Source: Luidia sarsii
Lineage: Eukaryota; Echinodermata; Asteroidea; Paxillosida; Luidiidae
NCBI GenBank assembly: GCA_949987565.1
Contig: OX465105.1
Span: forward strand, 19,589,113-19,653,112
Direction: 5' to 3'
DNA: 64,000 nt
Shown: in pieces, positions 9,931 to 23,100 of the stretch
Layout: the number at the start of each line of letters is the position of its first letter
Numbering within the stretch: the stretch's first letter is position 1
Position numbers and translations under genes: made by a program
The notes under the pieces: model-generated
What the model saw: the letters and a program-made list of their open reading frames with translations, nothing else
The model's database searches: none
What the model was told of the DNA's origin: nothing

Positions 9931-10595
9931 TTCTATGCCTTAGAAAGAAGTTAGTTAGACCAAAACAGAGTAGGAAATATCAATTATCACGAAAGAAATT
10001 AACTCCGTCTAAATCATAGGTCTAATTAGACTTCATTACTGAAGTCCCAATCAGTATTTTTTATTAATTTTAAGTTCCCCCAGGTGTTTTGATAATAATA
10101 ATAAATGTCTTGTCTGTAGATAATTAATAATGCAAAATTAAATATCAGAATGAAAAAAGAAACCTTAAGTGGAGTTTGTAAGTTTGTAACAGAAAAAGGA
10201 CTTGCCATTTACGACAGGGGTTCGTTGGGACATAAAACACTTCTTTTATAAGGTCTGGCTATTTTTCTTTGAGGGACAGGGAAGGGAATTTGCAAATGTA
10301 ATCATTGGCGTCTTAAACGATTTAGGTGGTGAGACTGATACTGTGATAGCCACTTGAAGGGACAAAGGTTTCTTTGGGATAAGGTTCCTCCGGTGAGCCC
10401 CCCCCCCATTGTCTGGCAAGCTGTTGCAAGAATTGAATGGATTATCGGATTAGAGACTATTGTGTCCAGATCAAAGACGCAAGAACGGCGTTGCGAAATA
10501 GTGAAAGGGGATCGGTGGATTTGGCTCTGGCTTTAGCGGGAGTACTGTATGCTAGCCCCAACACTCCCAACAGCCTGCACCAGGTTTCCAAATTT

Positions 10596-10966
10596 AAAGG
10601 GATTTACACAACATTGGTCGAGGTCAAAGAATAGCATCCTTACATTGTCTGATCTGGCAGCATTATGTATGAAATAGCACACCTGTGAACATTTCAGCTC
10701 AATCCGCCAACCGAGTCTCGAGAAAATCGTGAAAAACGTTTCATTTTTTTTGCGAAAATGCAGCATTCAACGTAATGTATAACGTGTATTGTTCCAAAAA
10801 ATTGTTTAGATCTAGGGGTGAGACTTAAACAATTTCTTTTAAAAAAAAGAGAGCATTAGGCAGAGATATTTCAGTGCGAGGTTTCTGCCATCTTCAAACT
10901 GTATTGTTTCATGTAAATCTGTGAGCATTTCTGTTTTTCAATCTTACTAATGTTGTGTTGGGGCTA
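10596..10966 (+). mobile_element. MITE family A, copy 2
   Basis: Shares its interior with copies 1 and 3, including GCTCAATCCGCCAACCGAGT and CGAGAAAATCGTGAAAA. The ends are ACACAACATTGGTCG and TAATGTTGTGTTGGGG. Confidence 0.8.
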
Positions 10967-11057
10967 ACTAAGTCGAACAAATGAAGGGAATACAGTTGAC
11001 TGGGAACTTTTAAACAATTTTGAAAAAGTAAAAACTTAGTAAAATTATAGCAATCTC

Positions 11058-11225
11058 AAAAGTTAGTGGGCCTGAAGTTTCGATCCTACATGTAGTAGGA
11101 TCTTTCTCAAAGGCAAAGAGAAAAGTCCTACTAGGATCGGAATGTCAGGCTCTCTAACTTTTGAGATTTATGTATTGCAAGTCTTTTTATTTTAGTCAGT
11201 GAGCAGTTTGCAAATTTTGGTTGTG
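11058..11225. repeat. Penelope-terminal-like inverted pair with CATGTA insertion
   Basis: The minus core reads GATCCTACATGTAGTAGGAT where other copies read GATCCTAGCAGGA, so a CATGTA-type hexamer has been added inside the core. A plus core follows (GAGAAAAGTCCTACTAGGA would be near it, with small changes), and then the usual tail with AGTCAGTGAGCAGTTTGCAA. Confidence 0.7.
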
Positions 11226-11809
11226 TGTTTACTTCAAAATTAGCAAATTATAGCAAATTATAGCAAATTAGGTAAATAGATCCTTCTAAACACCTGTAGT
11301 TCTACAAGTTCCAGGATTGAAACATCAGTCCGTGGAATTTGTTGACATTTGGGCAATTTCTGCAATATTCAAATTCTGTAAGCAGTTTTTGTGACATTCT
11401 TGTATCACTTCAAGTCAGAATTCAGAATAACTATGTAGTATTTCAAATAATTCAAGGGGAAAACTGACTGGGAAGTTGGGAACCTTTAAACACTTTTAGA
11501 CAAATGGCTGAACTTACATTTAGGTTCTTACCACCTGGGTTATCCAGCCCTTAGGTGGCAGTCTTCCCCAAAAAGTCAACCATCTTTTTGAAGAATATTT
11601 ATAAAAATTTGTTAAATACATCATGTAGGTGTGGCAAATGCTTACTGAATTGGTCCATCCTCCTCCGTGTCATAATTCTTAATCTTGATTCCATTTAACT
11701 TTCCGGAAATCAAGGAAATTTACTGACAGGGAACTTTGAACCATTTTGTAAAGTCAAACAAACAAAGGAAAAAAAATTGACTGGGAACTTTTGAACAAAT
11801 TGGAAAATT

Positions 11810-11965
11810 GGCAAAGAAAACTTTGACTGGACAGGGAGTTGGTGACTTGAACCCAAGACCTCTGGATTAATGTGGTTATCTTCCATCTGAGCTATCCAGC
11901 CCTTAGAAATTTAGAATGGTAGCCACTAGCCTTCCCAAATAGTCCACTAGTCTTTGCTTTGGGGT
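11810..11965 (-). mobile_element. tRNA-derived SINE copy
   Basis: The minus strand reads head (GACTAGTGGACTATTTGGGA), then AGGGCTGGATAGCTCAGATG, then a B-box-like GGGTTCAAGTC, then a GTCAAAGTTTTC tail. A shorter diverged copy lies just upstream at about 11500-11585. Confidence 0.75.
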
Positions 11966-12007
11966 GGGGGCACCATGCGGTGCCAGTCGGAAGCATTTTT
12001 TTTCTCT

Positions 12008-12078
12008 CTCTTTGAGAAAAAGGTCCTGCAGTCATGCTGGGATCGAAACTTTGGGCCGTCTAACATTTACGACTGCCT
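12008..12078 (+). repeat. Penelope-terminal-like repeat, solo
   Basis: Plus core with CTTTGAGAAAAAGGTCCTGC, a short insertion, then GGGATCGAAAC and GGGCCGTCTAAC. Confidence 0.65.
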
Positions 12079-12837
12079 ATCATTTGTCAGCAATACAGAC
12101 TACAGTGCATAACTATACACATGTCTGCCACAGGTTTTGGTCTTGTAATGAAAGATCGAATCGTACCCGATCATTTCCTGTCTCACTGTGCCGCAATGTT
12201 TTGACTGTGAGGTCAGTCAGTAGGTCTGACCCACAAAAAAAAGGGAAGGATATATACCGGTAAAGTACATGTATTTTGTATACCAAACACATAGTACAGT
12301 CATCTGTCCAGTAGTTTGGTGAGAGCTCTGGTTTCCTGCCAGGTTTTGGCGGCTGTAAAAATGAAGCGACGAAAACTGTCTTTTTTGCTTGCAGTTCAAA
12401 ACGAAATTGTTTACACTTGGCTGTATTAACTCAATGCCACACTCGGGACGGGAGCGACGATTTCTCAACCAAACGAGAATCGCAAATTCACAATGCCTAC
12501 AATGCTTAGAATATTTTTATAGTTTACAGTGCCTGACATTTTCATCAAAAGAGCACCTTTCTCAATGGAAGAAAGTAATCCTCTATTGAGATTCAAGCAG
12601 TTTATTGTATTATCATTTTTTTTCCAGTATGAACAATATTCATAATGGAAGCAGCTGGCAGTACAAGTTTGGATCTATAGTACAGTATGGATCTTGCATG
12701 GCCCAAGAGAATAAAGTTTGGAATACATACATACTTACCCGGTACTCACAAAGACAAGAAGTTTCTCATTTGTTTGGTACTGGTATACACTATTATATAG
12801 TCCCATTTTACAGGCTTTGTAAACTTGTCTTGAACTT

Positions 12838-13330
12838 GTGTACATGTACTTGTATCATACATGTTTGTACGTGTACATGTACACGATGTACGGTATACCT
12901 GATGTACATGGTTCAGTACGTGTACAGTAGGGCCTGATATTTCGATCCTTCATTGTAGCAAATTAGCAAATAGCAGAGAAAGGCTACACATGTACATGTA
13001 CATAAGTACCTTTACCTTTGAGAAAGGTCCTGCTGGGATCAAAACGTTGGGCCCTCCTAATGTTTGATATCGGTATTTGCTTTTTGGCTTTTGTTTTGGC
13101 TTTTTAGGTTTATTCCTTTTTCGGTTATTTTAGTCAGTAAGCATTTTGCAACATTTTTGCATATTAGTACAGTGTACATGTTCTACTGTAGTTTTACATA
13201 CTGTATACATTGTACCTGTGTACATACGTGTACATGTACAGGTACATGTACTTGATGTACATGTACATGTACATGTACATGTACATGTAGGAACTTGGTC
13301 TTGGACGTGTCTGTATACATTGTACATAAT
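12838..13330. repeat. ACATGTAC palindromic hexamer-rich region with a Penelope-terminal pair
   Basis: Dense interspersion of GTACATGTAC units, with a pure run at 13255-13289. A diverged Penelope-terminal-like pair (12928-12990 minus, 13015-13165 plus) lies between the arrays. Confidence 0.85.
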
Positions 13331-13807
13331 GTAATTTCGAGGCTTGGCTTAGGAAGTGCACCAGTCATCTAAGGGCGCAGTTTAAGCCCCGTAAGGGAGG
13401 GTTTCCTTTAGAGCCGGAAAAAGCCAATCCTTCCTGGATTGAACAGCCCCTTGAAAAGGCGGAGGGAATAAAACCACATTGTACGCGTATCAGACAAAAA
13501 GAAATTACTGTCTCATTATGTGAATTCTAATTTCCTGGATTATGTCATATATTCTACAATTAGTTTCAGTTCCCACAACTGTGGTTGCTAACTTCTCAGT
13601 CCGTTTTTCTTCCCTTGGTTTGTATCTACAGTTAGACATGTAATCTAATCATGGCACTGAGCTCAGGGTTTCTCCCGGAATTTTATGAGTCTGAGGTTGC
13701 AACCGATACTTGACTCTGTAGACAGGTCTTGGTAAATTTTATTTTGGATGTTGTGGTTCCATGGGTCACACATTGGATAGGAGAATTGGCCTAAAGGCTA
13801 AAGCACT

Positions 13808-13950
13808 GTAAATGTACATGTGTGGACTGTACATGTACAGTGTACATGTACATACTGTATGTACATGTACTGTATGTGTACATACATGTACCTGGTACAA
13901 TGTACATGTATACACATGTGTACATGTACTAATTTTTGTACATGTAGCCT
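13808..13950. repeat. ACATGTAC hexamer array
   Basis: Imperfect TACATG units with variant spacers (GTACTGTAT, GTACAATG). Confidence 0.85.
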
Positions 13951-14220
13951 TGTGGAGATGTTGCCTTGTTCTCGTGCAATGTACCGAGTGAGAAACAATG
14001 TTTTAAAAATGTTCCCATAACATTTCAACCACATTCACTTTCCTATGTAGAAATTTTAATTTGCGACAGATTCCCTTTTTTGAGTTATTTCCAGTTTCGT
14101 GAAAACCTTGTGGAGACCTCTCTACACCTTTACAATTTCCCTGTGGAGACCTTTTCAACCTACTGTTTGTTCATGTACATATTGGACTACATGTGTAGGT
14201 CTCCACAACACACAAGGCAG
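13946..14220 (-). mobile_element. MITE family C (CCTTGTGGAGAC ends), copy 1
   Basis: Minus-oriented copy of the element also present at 35865-36240 and 42386-42728. It is bounded by CCTTGTGGAGA and GTCTCCACAA and shares interior phrases such as TTTCAACCACATTCACTTTC. It is non-coding. Confidence 0.7.
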
Positions 14221-15595
14221 TGAAGGCACGAGATTCATGCCCATGCATGAAAATGTGCATGCACTGTAGGGCCTACTGTACATGTAGTGTACATGTACAT
14301 GTAGGTCTACTGTACATGTACAGTATGCAATTATGCACATGTGTAGAAACAATTGTACTGTGTTATATGCAACAGTGCAAGGAACCATCATATACACAAT
14401 CATTTTTGCACTTGTCAAGGTGTTGTTGTTTTTGTGTAAAATAGATGTTACTGTATCTGTGCTTGTATTCATGATTGATTTGTCCACCCCCCCCCCCCTA
14501 CACCAGATTCAGACTTTGGTTTCCCTCGGTTGACCTCTGCCAAGCCTGACCAAGGAGATCCGACCCCGGTGTGTTGTCCCCATTTGTCAAAAACAGGGGC
14601 AGGGTCCACTTATCGGCACGAGGCTAATTTAGTTGTTGAGTTATTGGTCTGAGCCCATTCAGTTATCAATTAAAGACGATTAGGTTGATAACTGTTGATA
14701 GCATCTGGAGAGGCAAGGGCAAAAGGGCAGTGTTCATTTGACTTTGGCTTGGCACATTTTTGAGGTTTGCATAAGTTCAGTATTGGCTTCGGACTAAAGA
14801 ACTGCATACCCATGCATCACAAGGTAGAGTGATGCACCGATGTGGCACTGGTGCTCATTTTGTATACAGCACACTACGCATGCATGACTACCGGTACATT
14901 GACAGGACTGCTGCTTTCACTTTTGACCGATTGTTCGTTCTCGATTCTCTCTTTTGCAGGTGGACAGTGAAAGCGATGCCCTGATTGTTTGCCGAGAGTC
15001 CTACCCCACAAACACACACACACACACTCCTGGCTCTCCTCGTGCGATCTCCTCCACAAAAGACCGAGCTCTCCTCTCCTCTCCTCTAGCTCTCCGGAGC
15101 CCAGCTTTGCATTCCAGCGAGGTGTTTGGCCGACCATGAAGAGGACTCCACTCCGTGGGGGCATGCCTTTGTCCGGTCCAGTCACGCGTCCCTGCCTCCG
15201 CCCCGCGGTAAACCCACCCAAAGCCATTCAGCCGGCAACAAGCCCACTCACCCGGCTTTCTCACTAAATCCCTCCCGCAGAGAAAGAGAGAGAGAAGAGT
15301 GGGGATACTCTTTAGTGTGGATCGCCTTTTCAAGAAAAAAAAAAAAAAAAGCCACCTTGCTTTAATTCCAAAATAACCGTTAACGTTTGTAGCTGGCATC
15401 TTGACAGTGTCTCTGTGTTTGTGGCATTCCGTGTGGATTTGTTAGCTGGAGTTTTTGTCCGGGGGGGGATTGGTCATCGAGTCAATTTGTGTGTCTGAGA
15501 TGGTGAGGCTAGTTACATCAGCTAGGCAGTCTGTCGACCAGAGTCGTGTGACTTCTCCTGCAATGTTTATATGAGTTTTTCCCTCTCTCTGTCAG

Positions 15596-16026
15596 CCAAC
15601 CGTGGATGTCTGCGAAGCCGGCGAGTTCGCTCAGGCGTTGATCTCCGGCCAAGAAAACCTCATTAAGACCGGGCGAGTCAGCGGTGCAGACGTGACTTGC
15701 ACATCTGCTTGCAAATAGCTTTCTCCGAAGTGGAAACGAGTCAATCAGTCAGAAGGATGGCTGCAGCTCAAATGTGGCAGAAGTGGTTGTTTTTTTAAGA
15801 AAAAGCACAGATGGAAATAGAGAACTGACTTCTCTGGACCTGCACTGAAAAAAAAAAAAAAAAAATTGTGGAGAAACGGAGGAAGGATTTGTGTAGCCAG
15901 TGGAATCAGTCGAGGTAATCTGCAGTTTAGAAGAAAGGATAGATGGAATTTGGTTGATTTATTTCAATCAACCTCCATTGAAGGACTTTTGAGGTTTTTT
16001 GTGGGTTTTTTTTCGGTGGGATTTGA
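15596..16026 (+). other. candidate 5'UTR segment continuous with GAS2L exon 1
   Basis: A pyrimidine tract (TTTTTCCCTCTCTCTGTCAG) ends in an AG at 15594-15595, a convincing splice acceptor. From there the sequence could run without a further intron into the CDS at 16027. A 40-codon frame opens at the acceptor and stops at 15716-15718. It resembles no family I know. In the GAS2L frame a TGA sits directly before the start codon, so this segment is untranslated in that frame. Confidence 0.4.
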
Positions 16027-17100
16027 ATGATGAACGGTTTGCAGACGGTGGGCAGGGATGGCTCCCGCACGCCAGACTTTGAGGACCCGTACGACACCCG
16101 CTACGAGACCAAGTGGGAGGCCACCCCCATCAAGCCCTTCAAGACGCAGGACGAGTACCTGTACGCCATGGTGGAGGACCTGGCGGAGTGGCTCAACAGC
16201 CTGTACTCCCTGGACATCGGGCCCGACAACTTCTTCGAGAAGCTGGAGACAGGCTCGGTGCTGTGCCAGCACGCCAACAACCTGCGGCGGGTGGCGCTGG
16301 AGTACCGGCAGACGCAGCACGGCAACAGCGCCGCGGCTGCGACCGCCGTTATCGAGCGCGACATCGTCATCAACGACAACGACATCAAGTACCGGCCCGA
16401 CGCCAAGGAGGGCTCCTTCAACGCCCGTGACAACGTCAGCAACTTCATCGGCTGGTGCCGGCACTCGCTGAGCATCAAGGACGTGCTGCTGTTTGAGTCG
16501 GACGACCTGGTCATGCGCAAGAACGAGCGCAGCTTCATCCTCTGCCTGCTGGAGGTGGCGCGGCGCGGCGGCAAGGTGGGCATGGCCGTGCCGCTCCTGG
16601 TCCAGTTCGAGCAGGACATCGAGCGGGAGATCAACGCCGGCCTGCTGGGCCGGGCCCTGAGCGGCGGCCAGTCGGAGCCGGACTCGGAGCCGTCCATCGA
16701 GCCGGCCTCGCCCACCAGCTCGGCCGCCACCACCGACGTCGACCGCGAGCTCGAGTCCGGTTCGGACGCCGACCACGAGATGGACTCGCAGCGGTCGGAG
16801 TCGCCGGACTTGAGCAGCCTGAACGGCGCCGGCAGTGGTGGCAGTGGCGGCGGTAGCAACAGCAACCACGTCGCGCCGGTGGCCGTCGTTCCGTCCAACG
16901 CCCCCCGCCGCGCCAGCAGCGGCGGCGGCAGCAAGAAGTCGCGCCTGCCCAAGCCCCTGCCGCAGCGTCCTCACCTGACCGTGTCGCTGGGCTCGGACGG
17001 CTACGGGAGCACGGAGCCAGAGCTGGTCGTGGAGCAGGACCCAGGCCCTCCAGCCCAGATCATGCTGGAACCGGCCGTGCTCAAATCCCTCCACGAACGG
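16027..17100 (+). CDS. GAS2L: GAS2L coding exon 1: CH domain and linker
   Basis: Encodes residues 1-358. The CH domain is recognised from [13 protein letters not shown] (50-62), [13 protein letters not shown] (73-85), [15 protein letters not shown] (131-145), [14 protein letters not shown] (154-167) and [12 protein letters not shown] (170-181), all matching GAS2L1-3. The linker has QFEQDIERE, then an acidic Ser/Glu/Asp stretch (216-263), a Gly/Ser run (268-278) and [13 protein letters not shown] (303-315), which holds a possible EB1-binding SRLP and a proline-rich SH3-type ligand. The donor is CGAACGG|GTGAGT at 17100/17101 in phase 0. High GC makes long frames on the opposite strand that are shadows. 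Confidence 0.92.
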
Positions 17101-20100
17101 GTGAGTCCATCCTCCCTCCAGCCCCCCCTACCACCCCCCCCCCCCCCGCCCCGCAAACAATTTCCCATTCCACTTTCCTTTCCTTTGTTCAGTTGAAAAG
17201 AAAGATTTAAAAACCTGTGTGACCCCAAAAAACAGTACCCAACTCTCAACCAATTTTTCATCAATTTAAAATGAAATAAGAATTTGTATACTTCGTTATA
17301 ATGTAAATGGAGACAATTTTCAGACAGTCAGATCCATAATTGTTAAATATTCCGGTTCAATGAGGGTTAGCCCTGCTTGATGTGATAGGCCTACACACTG
17401 AATGCTCAGTGCTTTGCCTGATGAAAAAAAATCAAACCCGTGACTATTCCAATATTCCAGTATTCCAGAAGTTAGGTACATGTAACTGGTAACTGGTACT
17501 GTAGGTTTTAGTGCCATTTGCAATGACAGTTTTAAAGATGGCACTAAATTAGAACAAAAATGGACAACATGCATACAGAATGTACACGTGTAGATCCACC
17601 TTGTTCTTTGAAATTTACGAGAGGTTTAGTGCCCTGCACACTACTGACCCAGATGGTAAAAAATGAAGTTTCATCCATCCAGTAACACTGTGCACTTGCT
17701 TCGGGAGTGTGGGTTTCAAATGATTCATAAAACACCCCTCATTGTCAACGGGCAAATTATTAACGAGCGGTCGAGTTTCATAGCTGTTCCGTCCTGTCCG
17801 CGGATATTGATGGTGTGGTTTTTGTTCGGTTTTCATTGAGTTTTTTTGTTTTTGTGAGCGCGTAACGGCACACCGCGCCGCTGTCGATAACGTGGAGAGT
17901 GGTGGGTTATTAAATGGGAAGCTACCCCCGGTACTGTACGTGTACCGCACCACGGGTTCCCCGTCCCACTGTGTTATCTTATTCGCCTGCCCCCCCCCTC
18001 TCCTCCACCTTTCCTACATGTGTACCGTCTGCCGGAAGATAATATTGTCGGGCCAAAAAATCATTGATGACTGGTGTTCCTGGGACAGGCATCACCTGGG
18101 GTTGGTGGGGGAGGATTGGGAAGGGGTTGGCAGAGGCGGGGAAATCAATGAGCACAACAGCTAGTGCTGTTCAATTTGTTTAATGTGAATGCCTCGTCCC
18201 ATCTTCCCTCGTTCAGACTCTCTCTGGAATTCCCTTCCTGGTTCATGTTTTCCCCCAGCCTACGATCTTGCCCTTTTTAAGAGGGACATCAATTCCTATC
18301 TCCAGCCTTCCCGAGTCCCTCTCTATCTCCTTCTTTCCTTTATAGCCCTTAACCCTGAGTGGCTTTATACGGTACATTAATTAACAGTTTTTGGCGAATT
18401 TCCATACAAAAAATAAAGAAATATTTGTCACTTTGAAATGGGAATTAAGAGATTTTGTGTAAGTACTGTACAGTACATTATACATGCACTGTTCATGTGG
18501 TACATACATGTACAAAGCACTGACTTTCTTGGAAAATCGCCCGGCTACAGAAATATTGGCCGTCGTCCAAATTTTAACCATCTTTCCCCCATCGGCTGTC
18601 TTGCCAACTACCGGCACCCCTAGCATAGCAACACTGGTGACAACTCAGTGCCTCGACTTGACCTCAGCGACCCCAAACAAATTACCCCTCCATAGAAACA
18701 AGGTCAACCACCAACTGAGGTCTGGCTCACCTTGGTTTACTCCCAGACAAGTTTTGAACGCTCTCCTCGAACTGGCTGAAAGGGGCCTTTTGGAATCTGC
18801 GGCTCTGGCTCTGGCTCAGGCTCTTGCTGAGGCACCAGGGTTATTTCTGACATATGTATAGTACATACACGCATGTAAATGTACATTGCTGGTTCACATG
18901 GGGCTACATACAATGTACAGGTACCTAGTACATAATTACATGTACAAGCATCAAAGGAAAAAAACACAAGCTCTGTATTATTTTCAGCGGATAGATGACA
19001 GGCCGGGATGAAGTCTGAGCCGGAGCCCAAGCCGTGTTTTCAAAAAGGCCCCTAACTAGGAAAACGAAAAGAGTCAAAGAGGAAGAAGGCGCCTGTCTGT
19101 ATTCACACTTGGAGCAATGCTATCTGATGATGTCTGGTGCCACTCATCCCCTTCTCTGATAGAAGAAAAAATGGAATGGAAGATTGCAGTTTCAAGATTC
19201 GAACTTGTACACAAAGTGTACATGTATAGTCATGTAGCCCACTGTACATTGTACATACACTAGTACAGCCATTATTTTGTAGTGCTCTGCTCAAGGTTCT
19301 GTGAGACTTGATGAATAAAGGCAAGCCAATGAGGTTATTGCGCTGACTCACTGACTTAAAAAAAAAAATATTTCACTAATTATTTCTTTCAGTTTCAGCT
19401 GAGATTTTTTTCTCTCCAATTGTTGTTACAGCGGAGCATGATTTCTGATTTGTAGGTTTTGTTTAGGGGGGGGGGACACTTTTGTTCCACGAACTATTCT
19501 TATTGAGTTTTGACCTTCTAGTGTACAATGTACGTGCACGCCGTGCGAGTATGCTCATTCTGGGTCACACGTGATTACTGTGGTACGTTTGTTGCAATTA
19601 TGCAGTGGTTAACGCGCCGTAAACTTGTGTGACAGTGCGAGAATAAAGGTGCTGAACTTAAGCACTGACCTGGATGGTAGTGAGTCCAGTGACCACCTGG
19701 TCACCACCGCAAGAGTACACTTTTTTTCGTTGTTGAAAAAAAAAGTTTCATTTGAATTTGACACAGGAATTCTTGCCTTGAAAAGGTGTGTGTATTTGTC
19801 ATTTTTAATGAAGAAAAAATGGGCGTTATGAGTAAAAAAAAGAAGTGGAGGTGATTGTGCCTAGAGATTCATGTCGAGCTGGTCAAGTAACACGAAGGGT
19901 CTCTCTTGTCCTATCAGGAATTCTGTACAAGAATGTGTACCGGTACATACTGCTTACTGCCTTACATGATCAAAATGTAAATTGCAAACGAGGAGGGCCT
20001 AGCATTCTGCCTTTGAGAATGGTCCTGCTAGGATTGGAACGCCGGACTCTCATTTTAATTTTGTTTTTCTGGGGGAAGGGAGAAGAAAACACTACATTGA

Positions 20101-23100
20101 ACAAAAGGTGATACAAAAATGTTGCAAACTGCTTACTGACTAAAACCACCAAAATGCAAATCTCAAATTTGATCACTCTGCCTTTGAGAAAGGTCCTGCT
20201 AGGATCGAAACATCAGGCTCACTAAATTTTGAGATTATTTGAACAGCTCACTGAGTACGGTAAGTACTACACCCAGCAAGAAATTAAGAATGACTTAAAA
20301 ATGTACACAATTTTGCAAGAGGGAACTTCTCTTCCTTTCCATAGATCTGTGTCCGTCCTCCTCGTTCTGCCTTGTGTCTTCTTTTTGTCAGGAATTGAAC
20401 ATGTCACCAGTTTGAAAAATCTTGTCCACCACTTGAAAACTGAAGGTGAAACAAGACTGAATTGGCAACAGCTGGCATACCATTGACCAGAAATCTACCC
20501 CTTTTTTTAACTGGGTACGTGGAGTTCCTCACTCCCTTCCTATCTCATCCAGACATGTCCTTGCCATTCTGCCATTTTGAGAGTGGCCCTCTCTGCTTGT
20601 ATGGAACCACTCAAAACCTCCAGTGTGTGGCTTTTACTGATAGGCCTGTGCCAACATTTCACCAGTTTGAAATCCTCCCCTCCATGTGTTTGTTCTGACC
20701 ACTGTAAGCTCTAAACAGTGTTGACAAGTCCACGCCAAAAGATTAACCTGCTTAACCCGGCCACTGTGTAAAGCAGGGTTTCCCCTGCATAGCCTACACA
20801 TGTACATGTACCTCACACTTTTTTGATGGGCCAACTCATCTGTTTGCATCTAAAAGTTACAATGTACATGTACAGTACCACCTCAGGGGTCAAAAACATG
20901 AGCATTGAAAACACAAATTTAGCACAGTCTTAGCATCGTGTGTAGAGGGCTGATAAAGCTTTTTTCTTCGCACATTACTGCATGTTTCTATAGTATACAT
21001 GTAGTTTTTACATCAGGCCTTCATTTTTAATAAATTACAAGGAGAGCTAAAAAATGCTCTCCGTAATTCACTTTGGTGAGTTAAGGAGAGCGATTTGCAA
21101 ATCGCTCTCCTTAAAGCCCCAACACAACATTGGTCGAGTTCAAAGAATAGCATCCATACGTTGTCTGATCCAACATGCATGAAATAGCACACCTGTGAAA
21201 ATTTCAGCTCAATCCGTCAACCGAGTCTCGAGAAAATCGTGAAAACTGCTTCATTTGTTTCGCGAAAATGCAGCATTTAACGCCGTACTGTTCTGGAAAA
21301 TAGTTTAGATCTCGGTGAGACGTAAACTATTTCTTTTGCTCATTTCCCCCAAAATACAACATTTTAGGCAGAAATATTACAGTGAGAGGTTTCTTGTACT
21401 ATAACCATCTTCAAACTGTATTTAAGTTTCATGTAAATTCTGTGATAATTTCTGTTTTTTTATTTTACCAATGTTGTGTAAGGGCTTTAAAATCAACAAA
21501 GTGCGATTTGCTCTCGCCAACAAAAACCAAGTTACATGTAAGTGTTTCTGCATGTATACTGTGCATGCACATGTTATGCATTCTCTCAACTCATTCCCTA
21601 TCCAATCGATGTCCCACAGAACCTCAACATACATGTACTGTAGCACATCCACAATGTACAGTGTACATGTACTGTACTGAGGTACATGTACCAGAACTCT
21701 TTTATTGGGCAAGTTATCGGTCGGGCTCACTATTGTCCAGGGGATTCCCTGGTGTTAAGTACAACCACTGGGGGAGGTCAAAGGTCTGTGGACCAAGGCA
21801 AGGTGCCGGAGACTCACTATTTGACATTGGACTTACTTCAGCAGTCCAGGGGAGTTTTGTTGTTTTTTCAGAGGTTTTGCGTGTACGCAGACCTACCCTG
21901 ACCCCGAGAGTTCATAAACGAATGGTTGCTAACTATCCATGGATAGAGTTGCTACTCCCTGGTCGCTAGTGGGTTTGTTGTAGTGTTATTGTAACCTCGG
22001 CAACCTGTTTCTCAGCCCGTAACCGAATCGGCACGGAGCCCGGTGCACACAATGGGGTCGTAAGTGACAAGTAGGGAGGGGTAATGCTTGTACAATTTTG
22101 TGCAGGTATTTATGCTGAGATGCTGAAGTGGCTTGCAAAGAAACTGCCAACTGCCTTCGTACACATGAAGGCCTACATATTGTTCTGCAGTATCAACATC
22201 ACTGTACTGTATACATGTACAATGTACAGTACTTGGCTTACTGTTACCTTGGAATTTCAAGGAACTTGGGTTGTGACTGATAATGTGATAATGATAAGAA
22301 CCTTCATGGGCCCATGTAGACCCTACAGTATATCCTGGACATGCTTGTACTAGTACAGTGTAATTCAGTGTTGCATGGATCACATGCTTATACATTACTT
22401 GATAGAGTGTGTTGCAAGGACAGACAAACTTGAGAAATCCTCAGTTTACCGGTACTCCTTTGCACTCCTGTAATAAACTCCAACTTCTTTTGTGTTTATA
22501 ATTGCACTTCATTCCATCCCGATTTTATCCCCTTACATGTAGGTGGAATTTTTTTTACGACAAATGCCTGCTGAAGTGGCCCATCCATACTGTGAGGTGT
22601 AGTCACCTCACAGCATGGTTTTCCATGCTCACAGTATCATACAGTATGAGAGATACATGTAGATTGGAAAGAGAGACAGACAGACAGAGACAGAGAGAGA
22701 TAGAGACATACAGACAAGACATGTACACATGTACAGGTACATGTGTACATGTACAGTAGGCAGTGTCAGAGCAGTTACATACGTAGAGATAGACAGAGAG
22801 GCAGAGGCAGAGAGACAGAAAGGCAGACAGAAACGAGGAAGAGAGTAACACTAACATACATACATGTACATGTACATACAGAGAGACAGAGACCTAAATA
22901 CAACACATGTACATGTACACACACAATGTACATGTACACGTACATGTACATGTACATGTACGTTTACATGTATGTATGTACAGAGAAACTGCCACAGAGA
23001 CAGGGAGAGCACCAGTACACTGACCAGTACAGTCACAGTGTACATGTAGTATGTACATGTACCAATAATACATGTTCAGTACATGTACATGTACATAATT

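Noticed and set aside
15964..17094. 376-codon open frame on the minus strand opposite GAS2L exon 1
   Set aside because: It is the shadow of a GC-rich exon. The protein is low-complexity Ala/Val/Leu/Arg and resembles no family, while the plus strand encodes a clear CH domain.
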